NCBI GenBank assembly: GCA_964036295.1
Contig: CAXIWU010000012.1
Span: 1-64,000 of the forward strand
From: Plumapathes pennacea
Taxonomy: Eukaryota; Cnidaria; Anthozoa; Antipatharia; Myriopathidae
Reading direction: 5' to 3'
DNA length: 64,000 nucleotides
The notes beneath the pieces are model-generated. The model worked only from the letters and a program-made list of their open reading frames with translations. It did not search any database and was not told the DNA's origin. The number at the start of each line of letters is the position of its first letter. The stretch's first letter is position 1. Below are positions 1 to 8,725 of the stretch, piece by piece. The position numbers and the translations under genes were made by a program.

Positions 1-89
1 GTGTTGCTGAAACGACATCAACGGCAGCATCAACGACAAGCACAAGCACAACAACTGCACCCAGCAGCAGCAGCAGCTCCCATGAGTGA
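1..89 (+). CDS. Unknown element protein, unit A, 3' end only
   Basis: These are the last codons of exon 4, cut by the window edge. They encode the Ser/Thr-rich tail and end at the TGA at 87-89, matching 12887-12975. Confidence 0.8.
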   Translation, partial: VAETTSTAASTTSTSTTTAPSSSSSSHE

Positions 90-1560
90 GTGACTGACTA
101 CATTAAGCAAGTTAGTTGGACTTTCATTTCTCAAACTGCTTTGACATGACTCAGGTATCGAATTGTGAATATTGTTGAGCACCTGTAAGATATTTTGCTT
201 CATGTTAGCCATTAGCCATTTCAAATAATTTGAGTCTACAATATTAGCCATCTTAGCCTGTTGTTGCAAGTTTCAAGTTTATGATATTATGTCAATACCA
301 CACAAGGACAGGAGAAGATAATAGGTATTTAAGCCATTCATCAAATTTGAGTCTACAATATTATAGTGTTCCAAGGTGATGCTGTTCTAGTTGCTACGAC
401 ACCGGCTGGGTCAGACTTCGGGTTAAAAAAAAAAAATCCAGTAAGCTTATATCCTGTAAGATATTTCACTACATGTTAGCCTGCTGTTCACAGCTAATTT
501 CCATATACAAGTTCAAGTTCATTATCTAAATACCACAAGGACATAGGAGAAGATGATAGGTATTAACCATTTCAAATTTGAGTCATAATAAACTGCTTTG
601 ACATGACTCGGGTATCGAATTGTGAATTGTTGAGGCACCTCTAAGATATTCCACTACATCTTAGCCTGTTGTTCACAGCTAAATTTTATGCCCAAATTCA
701 AGTCTCAAGTTGTATCATATTGTATTAATATCACACAATGACAGGAGAAGATGATAGGTATTAGCCATTTCAAATATCACAGTGTTCCAAGGTAATGTTT
801 TTTCTAGTTGCTACGACACCGGCTGGGTCAGACTTCAGATTAAAAAAAAAAAAAATCCAGTAAGATTATATCCTGTGAGATATTTCACTACATGTTAGCC
901 TGCTGTTCACAGCTAATTTCCATATACAAGTTCAAGTTCATCATATAAATAGCACACAAGGACATAGGAGAAGATGATAGGTATTAACCATTTCAAATTT
1001 GAGTCGATTAATAATTCTAGGTACTAAGTAATATTGCAGTTTTCTGTTATCAAACCCAGTGGGTCAGACTTTAGATTAAAAAGAAGTCCAGTTCTCAACT
1101 GACTGTGTGTGATAAAGTCTACGAGTAAATCGGCACTGAGTTACATTGGTTTCGATTGAAAGTGTGTAAGCCAAAAGGGCACGGGACATTCAGTTGAAGC
1201 TGCTCGACGTGTACTACGGTTCAAAATGGCTCGAGATCACTTTTCAAACTGCTTTGACATGACTCGGGTATCGAATTGTGAATTGTTGAGGCACCTCTAA
1301 GACATTCCACTACATGTTAGCCTGTTGTTCACTGTTCAAGTTCATTAATATATAAATAGCACACAAGGACATAGGAGAAGATGATAGGTATTAACCATTT
1401 CAAATTTGAGTCGAATAACAATTCTAGGTACTAGGTAATATTGCAGTTTTCTGTTATCAAACCCAGTGGGTCAGACTTTAGATTAAAAAGAAGTCCAGTT
1501 CTCAACTGACTATGTGTGATAAAGTCTACAAATAAATTGGCACCGAGTTACACTGGTTTC
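90..1560 (+). repeat. Internal degenerate repeats downstream of plus gene
   Basis: AT-rich region assembled from recurring blocks of roughly 200-460 bp. One block starts ACTGCTTTGACATGACTC (135, 591, about 1247). Another carries GGCTGGGTCAGACTT (about 404, 821) or the variant CAGTGGGTCAGACTTTAG (about 1058, 1466). A third carries AGGAGAAGATGATAGGTATT. Copies: 12976-14446, 25858-27328, 38740-40210 and 51626-53096. An AATAAA at 13473 could serve as polyadenylation signal for the plus gene. Confidence 0.8.
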
Positions 1561-1621
1561 CACTGAAAGCAATCTTTTGATAATAACCCTTGTGGTGTTT
1601 ATGAAAATATTGAAGGGTGCA

Positions 1622-1955
1622 TGACTCATTTTCAAGTGTGACATAACATATCATGGGGTGGCTGACTCACACTTGCAAGTGTGACACTTGACTGACATAA
1701 ACATCATGGGATGCGTGACTCACACTCGCAAATGTACATAGGACTGGTTTCATGATAACATGGGATGCGTGACTCACACTCGCAAATGTACATAGGACTG
1801 GTTTCATGATAACATGGGATGCGCGACTCACCCTCGGGAGTGCCAAATTGACCGCTGTCCACACCATGGGGTGTGGATGAAACTCTCAATTCACCCCAGT
1901 AGGGTGACTAACTTTAAGAAATCACCCTTCGAGTGTCGAAAGAGTCCTGGAGGAA
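1622..1955 (+). repeat. Subterminal repeats next to the junction core
   Basis: Contains two complete 54-bp direct repeats (1707-1760 and 1761-1814) and a partial third, beginning TGGGATGCGTGACTCACACT. The 7-bp motif TGACTCA recurs at 1622, 1663, 1716 and 1770, with the variant CGACTCA near 1824. A hairpin CCACACC/GGTGTGG lies at 1859-1876. Copies of the 54-bp pair: 14593, 27475, 40357 and 53243. The position directly beside the core makes these candidate recombinase- or factor-binding sites. Confidence 0.7.
1667..1684. repeat. 18-bp perfect palindrome near the unit end
   Basis: TCACACTTGCAAGTGTGA reads the same on both strands. It lies 272 bp from the junction core and overlaps a TGACTCA motif at 1663. 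Copies: 14553, 27435, 40317 and 53203. Confidence 0.8.
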
Positions 1956-1965
1956 GGTTAGGGTT
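1956..1965 (+). other. Telomere-like core at unit junction (att-like site)
   Basis: The sequence GGTTAGGGTT joins the right end of one unit (ending CCTGGAGGAA) to the left end of the next (starting CAGCCCCGCCACG). It recurs at 14842, 27724 and 40606. At 53492 the same right end is followed by tandem TTAGGG instead. What is seen is a single core per junction and telomeric sequence at the array edge. That it is a recombinase crossover site is inference from the way tyrosine recombinases integrate circles through a shared core. Confidence 0.6.
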
Positions 1966-3887
1966 CAGCCCCGCCACGAACTCGCAAAATATGTGTTATG
2001 TTTCCAAAGAGAACAACCTTCCGCCCTATTAGGACAGCCCTACAACCGATTCGGTGAATTTTGATATGCACGAACCCTTGGGTGTGCATGATAAATTGTT
2101 CCTGGCATAGGATACATTCTATGACAAGATCGACTCACCTCGTGGCTCGTTCGCTCGTTGTGCGATTAACACTCCGAAACGCGAGGGGACGTGGCGTTGT
2201 AAAACTGTCGGCAGTTGCCTTGGGAGTCCAAGGAAGCGATTTATGCAGCGCACTTTGATAGGAATGGATTGGTTGGCACCAGAATACGGCTTGAAAGCGG
2301 TTCTGCTGACGTCGAAACCACATCCGCCATTTTGAAAGGAGGACTTCTCGTTTCCAGGGCCTTCGAGTGGGGAACTGGTATCGAATGGTCCCTCGTCGAG
2401 AGAAGACTGGACTCGAACTAGAAGTCAGGGATTGCTGTGCTGTCATAATTTGCTGATAAAAACGGGCTTTTGTACTGGATTTCTTGAACTCGAGCATTCC
2501 GGAAGAACGCTGGTAAGTGCACATGTAGTGAAGAACGCGCTGTACGAAAAGTCGACCACGTAATCTCGGCTGGTAATTAAATTTAGTTCCCCATTGTACA
2601 AGGCAGAGTTGAATACAATCTTTGCTTGCTGTTAGAACCAGTTTATTGAATTGATTTCTTGAACTGTAGTAATTAAACAAGAACAATATTATTGTAGTAA
2701 CACCAACTCGAGAAGGATTATGTAGATATAAGTCATTGTACAGAACTCATACTGTATATAAACAACCACAGGTCTAAATAGACACAAATAGTCATTTCAA
2801 GTGAATGGGACAGGGTATTGCTTTACAAATCCGGTGTAGCGTGAAAAACTTTTTACCGGGTGACATTCTTGAATAATTCTCAGTGATATTATTGTTATTA
2901 TAATTATTATTATCATTACTTTTCCTTTTTGTTTGTTTGAATGCACTCTCCAATCTTAAAAGATAGCAAGCAATAGAAGACCCACTGATTTAAATTTGGT
3001 AATCACGTCTGCAGAAATCTCTGGGATGTATTACAAGCAATCCAGGGACTTCCTTATGCCTCAAAATTTTATGTTTTTTGTGACAGGGTTCCACTCCATG
3101 AAAATAAGCATTTTGCATTCAAAGCAGGAGGAAACTACCATATTTCTTGAACTCGAGCATTCTGGAAGAACGCTGGTAAGTGCTTATTTTCATTGTACAG
3201 AACTCATACTGTACACAAACAACCACAGGTCTAAATAGACACAAATAGTCATATTCGACATCAAGTGAACGGGACAAGGTATTGCTTTACAAATCCGGTG
3301 TAGCGTGAAAAACTTTTTACCGGGTGACATTCTTGAATAATTCTCAGTGATATTATTGTTATTATTATTATTGTTATCATTACTTTTCCTTTTTGTTTGT
3401 TTGAATGCACTCTCCAATCTTAAAAGATAGCAAGCAATAGAAGACCCACTGATTTAAATTTGGTAATCAAGTCTGCAGAAATCTCTGGGATGTATTACAA
3501 GCAATCCAGGGACCTCCTTTATGCCTCAAAATTTTATGTTTTTTGTGACAGGGTTCCACTCCATGAAAATAAGCATTTTGCATTCAAAGCAGGAGGAAAC
3601 TACCATATTTCTTGAACTCGAGCATTCTGGAAGAACGCTGGTAAGTGCTATACGAAAGTTGACCACGTAATCTCGGCTGTAAATAAATTTAGTTCCCCAT
3701 TGTACAAGGCAGAGCTGAATGAGGCAGACACAATGTTTGCTGTTAAAACCAGTTTATTGAATTGATTGTAATAACACAACTCGAGAAGAATGATGTACAT
3801 ATAAGTCATTGTACAGAACTCATACTGTATCTTATTAAACAACCACAGGTCAGGTCAACAGTGTCATTTGGTTAGTGCAATTAAACT
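1966..3887. repeat. Left non-coding region of the unit
   Basis: This lies between the junction core and the recombinase stop. The first 500 bp are fairly CpG-rich and hold a CRE-like TGACGTCG followed by a YY1-like CCGCCATTTT near 2297-2335. After 2480 the region is built from repeated blocks, including a 457-bp duplication. Equivalent regions start at 14852, 27734 and 40616. I see no convincing protein gene here. Confidence 0.6.
2734..3650 (+). repeat. 457-bp direct duplication in left region
   Basis: The block starting CATTGTACAGAACTCATACT at 2734 recurs at 3191 (period 457) with small changes, and a fragment begins at 3807. The blocks end in a shared motif GGAAGAACGCTGGTAAGTGC (about 2499, 3165 and 3628). 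A separate block starting GACCACGTAATCTCGGCTG is present at about 2557 and 3660. Copies of the whole arrangement: 15620, 28502 and 41384. Confidence 0.85.
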
Positions 3888-4968
3888 TCAGGTCTGTCGC
3901 GTTGCAATATTTGCAATATTTGATTCTTGGAGTTGCCTATGTATCTGCCGAGCTGTGGTCAACAGGCGTATTCCACCAGATGGCTTGTGCAGTTCAGTCT
4001 CTACTGGAAAGAGGGCACTTACAGGCTCTTGCCAGAGCTCTCCATCCAGATGTAGTTGATAGAGGTTTCTGCAATTTCCAGTGGTACCCATGGATCTGTA
4101 CCAAAGGAGGGAGGCCAACTTTCGAGAGGTGTAGCTTGCAACCTGTCCAAGCAGAATTGCTGGTCTCCGAAGGGTACTTTTGCGTTCTACTAGTGCCACG
4201 AAGGTACCTGGAGCAGGTCTAATGCCTGTTTGGTCGTCGCCACTGTCACTGCTAGTGCCACTGTCAGGAGCATCCGGTTCGAGGGTGCGTCTCATGCCTT
4301 CCTGGGCAAAGGCAAGCGCAGGTGCAGTCTTTTCTGAAGCTGTCCTACGGTCGTAGGTTAGCTCTGCTTGTCTGCGTGTGTGTCTCAGGGCTGCTGCCAA
4401 TGAATCCTTGAGTGTGTCGTCACAATTTCTGAAAGGAGAAACAGTAAGTTGAGTTGAGCCAAAGCTAGATGAATTAACTGCTGTGACTGAGATATGTCAT
4501 AAAATACCTCAGAGTCAAAATAATTCAGTGAAATATCTAAAATAAATCATGGGGTTCTTCATAGTTTTGGCAAAGACTTAGTGTTTTTGTTAGTTAAAGT
4601 CCCTGTTCACATGATTATCTCTGACCATGACTGTCATTGAAAGTAGAGAATATTCTGTATATGCATACTGCAAACGTACACTGAGTCTAGCACAAACTTG
4701 GGCTATCTTACCTCTGCTCGTAGGCCCACGTGATAAAAGATGAGCGAAGACAGTTTACTGACAACCGAAGACCAACCAACTTGTGGAAGATCCCAGCGAT
4801 GTGGCTACTGAAGGAGCCAGCACTAAAGTGTCTACCAACGTTGTTCTGGGAAGAGCAGAAAGAAAGGTTAGCTCAAACTTCTCAGCAAAGCCCTGTCAGT
4901 AATAGTAACCATTTCAGTATTAGAAGATAGCCCAGTCTCATTTTTGGACATTTGGAAGGTTTGGTTTA

Positions 4969-5044
<76 letters not shown>

Positions 5045-6191
5045 CTTTATTTGAGTGTCAATGGATTTAGCTTTCATCAAACTAATTGGGACACTAGATA
5101 TCCAAATTAAATATTCTAGAATACTCAATACTCTACAGTTGCTTAAGACATTAAGCCTACAAGAGACACTGTATTGAACTTCCTCCAAGTGCACAGAAAC
5201 ATTTTCATTCTCACTCACTCACTCTCACTCTCTCTTTCTCTTACCAGGAAGAGATATTGTTCAGGTTCTGGTTTTCCCACCCTCGGCAACAGCTGGGGTC
5301 TGTGTGTGTCCAGATACTCCGTCAACAATTTTGGCAGATCGAAGAAGGACCCTTTGCCCTGGAAGGAACAACAGATCCGAGGTTAGACAGTGATGTGAAC
5401 AGGACTGTGTGAAATTCACTTGGACGGGCCTTTGAATCCCAAGAGTGATCAACTTCAATATTCTCTTCCTTTAGTTTCTTACCAGAAATGTATGTCAGAG
5501 TAAGAAGAACTTGGCTTTTGATATCCCTTGAAGTCAATAGTGGTTGATTGGTTGTACTAAATCCTGTGTCCCTCCCAGTCTAGATTCATATCAGTATTCA
5601 CTTCGAACAGAGGCGAGGGGGCAGTAGAAATGGTTTTACACTTACGGAAAGGGGAATGCGTTCTGCTGGCCTGTGCCTTATGGTCTTGAACTGCTGAAAG
5701 ATTAGTGTGTATTTGTCTTCCGAGTCGAGGACCAAGACATTTTTCCCGTTGAAGTCATTTCTGTTGAATGGGCCGGACTCTATCTCCCCGTAGATCTCGA
5801 GTGTACGAATTTCCATTGCACGGGCCGGTGGCATCGATGTGTAAAGGGCCAACAGCACGAGGTCCATGCTTTCTCTGTGTTTTGCATGACCCTTTGCCAG
5901 GTTGAAGCGTTCTTGTTGCAGCTCTGCAGCACGCAAAATTTCTGGCCTGTTTGGGGTGTTAAAAGACAAACACTGGTTCCACCAAACTGTCACTCCTGTA
6001 GCAAGCTGCCATAAATAGCTACCTCCCCCCCCCCCCCCCCCTTAGTAATAATAATAATATTTTTTCACTTCAAGTTTATGTAATAAACGTAATAATAATA
6101 ATAATAAATAATGTGTTAAAGCTTTGAATGTGTTAAAGCTTTGCTTTGAATTTACACATCTGTAATGTTGTCTGTTCCCCCTCCCTCCCTC

Positions 6192-6222
<31 letters not shown>

Positions 6223-7363
6223 ACAAACAAAAATAAAAGGGCAACGTACCACTCCAACCACTTGCCCTTCTCGGCCAAATCTTCCTTGGTTTGGGGACGT
6301 TCGCGATCTCCCTCCCTCTGCAACTGTGACGCTTGCGACCGGAGTTGGTTAATAACGGCAACTCTCCTATATTCCGGGGCCTCTGAGCTGTGTAGCATTT
6401 TCACGGCGTACAAAATCGATGACACATGGTTTGACAGCGTCGCTGACTTTAGATTGCGGGTATTCTGAAAAGAACGAAGCATGTGGTTACTGAATGCGGT
6501 TCAACTCAAAGAAAGCGCGCAAAGCACTCGACTCTCCCTTCAAAACTCGGACACGCGCGAAAAGTATGACAAAGGCTTCTTGCATACATACCTTCAGAAA
6601 ATCGAGGTATGCCTCGATCAAGGCAATGTCGCAAAACGACGATGGCTTCATAGTCCTTTCTCGTCCATATACGAAGCCAAGGTAGCCTGAAAAGCGAGAC
6701 ATACGATACATTAGTAAAATGCGACGAGGTTAGATTCCTAGCATTTTTTTCTTTTTTTGCCTGAAATGAAGGTTGTGCATACAGATGTTGGCGCTGGAAT
6801 TTTCTTCTGAGAAGTGAGTACTTACACATGATCCTTTCGCTCGTTTTGGAAAAGGTAGCTATGGTTATGGGCGGTGCTCTTCGCAGGAGATTGTGTTCGC
6901 GCGTCCAGAAATCACGTAGGTCTGTAAGAAATGTGCTCATTTCTGCGGTCAGCAAAGTCGGGTCCAGAGCGTAGCCTCGCGGTCTCTTGTCAGTGGGTAT
7001 CTTGTCAGTGTAGACGTCGTGGCCCTGAGCGGCGCATTCGACTAGGGTTTGGGGTTCTTCCACGGCGATGCTGTCGTGGTTGCCGTTGTCGTCAGGAACA
7101 TCATGATCATCATCTAGGCCGCTGGTCTCGTGAGCATCGATTTCATCGGCGCTGCTGCTGTCGCTGTTGCTTTGGTCGTGCAGGTCACTGCTGGCCTCGT
7201 CAGATTGTAGCTCGGGTATGTCGGCGCTGTTGCGTTGAATCGTGGATCGTGAATACTCCCCCTCGTCGTCTGATGATGACGGGGACGGTGATGATGATGA
7301 TGATGATGATTCCTCGGATGACTCGGTGCCTTGATCAGTATAACTTAAGATTAAGTTTTCCAT
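3888..7363 (-). CDS. Crypton-like tyrosine recombinase, unit B (7 exons, 645 aa)
   Basis: Exons on minus, in order: 6826-7363, 6592-6686, 6250-6464, 5646-5946, 5245-5358, 4712-4845, 3888-4428. All introns are GT-AG and the phases join cleanly. The start at 7363 (MENLILSY) was chosen because the diverged relative starts MDNLKAYE; an in-frame ATG also exists at 7441. Residues 10-125 are acidic and Ser-rich. About 130-282 looks like the helical core-binding domain of tyrosine recombinases. The catalytic domain follows: R325 in PPARAMEIRTLEI (R-x-x-E-I), K370 in FKTIRHRP, R455 in VNCLRSSFIT (Asn where most families have His), H482 and Y491 in LRHTRRQAELTYDRRT with the usual nine-residue His-Tyr spacing. 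A further conserved beta-rich segment (about 538-632) follows the Tyr. Such enzymes cut and rejoin DNA through a 3'-phosphotyrosine. A polyadenylation signal may lie at 3753-3758 (AATAAA on minus). Confidence 0.85.
4969..5043 (+). repeat. AAT microsatellite in recombinase intron
   Basis: Roughly 25 AAT units, starting with AATG variants, in intron 5 between exons 5 and 6. The tract is 3 bp shorter in units C and D (17855, 30737) and full length in E (43619). Confidence 0.9.
6025..6041 (+). repeat. C homopolymer in recombinase intron 3
   Basis: Run of 17 C in the intron between exons 3 and 4. It appears to have the same length in all units. Confidence 0.9.
6191..6225 (+). repeat. C-run followed by AC dinucleotides
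   Basis: C18 then eight AC in unit B, C19 then seven in C and D, C20 then seven in E. It lies about 25 bp from the exon-3 donor and is one of the few visible differences among units. Confidence 0.85.
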
Positions 7364-7461
7364 TTCAGCGAAGATGTCTCTTGCGTGAAGACTAGTAGAG
7401 GTGTGAGAATGCGTAGGAAGGTAAACAAGCTTCGTTGCCATTGGCAGCAAGCTGAAGGCAG

Positions 7462-7472
7462 CCAATCACGTG
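7462..7472 (-). promoter_or_regulatory. CCAAT box fused to E-box upstream of recombinase
   Basis: CCAAT (7462-7466) is followed immediately by CACGTG (7467-7472), about 100 bp upstream of the recombinase start. A second CACGTG lies at 7631-7636 beside a GC-rich stretch. Together they look like a promoter-proximal region. Copies: 20344, 33226 and 46112. The motifs are seen; promoter function is inferred. Confidence 0.4.
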
Positions 7473-8657
7473 CGAGATTTTAGCCGCGTAATGAGCGGTA
7501 AGGTTCTGATAGCAGAGTGATGAGAAAACCGGCCCGAAAGGTTGAGAAAAGTCCTATTTACTTCTTTCTCCTGCTCTCTCAATATCTTTGCTGGTTTTGT
7601 TTTCTTGTGGGGCGGTTGCCGTGCAAGAGACACGTGCACGGTAAAAAGGCGGGGGCGCGCGCGTTCCCAGTCCCCCTCGGCCAAACTGAAAGTTTGGGCC
7701 AAGCAGTTGGGCGAAGTTTGAAGTGTTGTGAGTGACGGTCCGCTGTGTACAGCATAATGAATTGAAGGTGAAAGCCTTGGGTACACATGCAGGAATACTT
7801 GGCGAAAGTTTGATGCGATTCTGTCATTAGGGCGACTTGGAGAGTAACATCGAAAAAGGGGTATTTGCAAAAAAGAGCGATATTTGGAAAGTCGGCGCTT
7901 GTGAAGGAAAAGCTGGAAAGTGTTGAAAGTTGTCAGAAAGCTTGCTGGGACGATGAGGATAGTTTTTGGTTAACATTTGTGCTATGTTTGTTGAGCGGTT
8001 GAGTGGATTTAGGGTTAAAATAAAGGGAAAACTTTGGGGTGATTTTGCAGCGGAACGCGTGAGTGGATCTGGGTGAAAAACTGTCGGGGCCCTTCCTAAG
8101 AAAGCAGAGTAGCGTTTGGAGGTGTTTTCGTAAAAGGGGAAAGAGTGCATGTGGCAGTTTTTGATGTTAAAGATGGGCAAGTGAATGCGTCGTCCATCTT
8201 GGAATATGAGTGAGACTGGGCTCGAGTATTGGGGAGGGCTTGGTTCTACGGCGAGAACAATGGGGTCACGCGATGGATACGGGGTTTTCGCTGAGACATG
8301 TAAAGTGTAAAAAGTTGTAAAAATGTGTTTAGGATCGGGGTGCTGGACTGTTTTGTGGATGTAAACTGAGTGAATACACTTGCAAGGCAGCAAGTTAGAT
8401 CGACGACTCGAACGTTCGATGTGTTGAAATAATGGGCTTGGCGAGGCGGGGCAGGGTGGAGTCGATGACGAATGGAGTGTCTGAAGCAATTGTCGAGTGT
8501 TTGTTGGACGTAAATAATAAGCTTGGGAGGTGGGGTCGATGACGAATCGAGCCAAATCGAGTGTCCGATGCGATTGTGGACTAATTTGGTCAATGTAAAT
8601 AATACACTTTGCAAGGTGTGGTAATTTTGGTATGTGATGTAATCAAGTGAATAAAAG

Positions 8658-8663
8658 TATAAA
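8658..8663 (+). promoter_or_regulatory. TATA box of the plus-strand gene
   Basis: TATAAA lies 63-68 bp upstream of the ATG at 8726, leaving room for a transcription start near 8688 and a short leader. An in-frame ATG lies at 8663, overlapping the TATA box, so it is unlikely to be the translation start. This supports the choice of 8726. Copies: 21540, 34422 and 47308. Confidence 0.55.
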
Positions 8664-8725
8664 TGAGAGAGCCGAAAAGCTCACAATCATATCACAATCA
8701 TTGCTGGAGTGGAAGAGTGTTAAAA

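Larger units (their letters stand above)
1..1955 (+). repeat. Tandem-array unit A, right end only
   Basis: This is the last 1955 bp of a 12.88-kb unit whose left part lies outside the window. It matches 12887-14841, 25769-27723, 38651-40605 and 51537-53491 apparently base for base. It contains the final codons of the plus-strand gene (1-89), the internal repeats (about 90-1560) and the subterminal repeats (about 1620-1955). Confidence 0.95.
7364..8725. other. Divergent intergenic region between the two element genes
   Basis: These 1.36 kb separate the two start codons. Beyond the promoter motifs, 8456-8605 holds two diverged copies of a roughly 75-bp repeat beginning GTGGAGTCGATGACGAAT (about 8458) and GTGGGGTCGATGACGAAT (about 8532), each followed by a GTAAATAATA motif. 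These may be regulatory repeats of the plus-strand promoter. Open frames on minus (up to 242 codons) show no family features. Confidence 0.5.

Noticed and set aside
2135..2686. 183-codon minus-strand open frame in the left non-coding region
   Set aside because: Composition looks random, it overlaps repeated blocks, and it shows no family features.
3466..3610. Plus-strand frame ending in VPLHENKHFAFKAGGNYHIS within the 457-bp duplication
   Set aside because: The other copy of the duplication carries a one-base shift that breaks the frame, so coding is not conserved.
7466..8555. Minus-strand open frames of 134 and 242 codons upstream of the recombinase
   Set aside because: They lie in the divergent control region, overlap each other, and translate to unstructured sequence without recognisable motifs.
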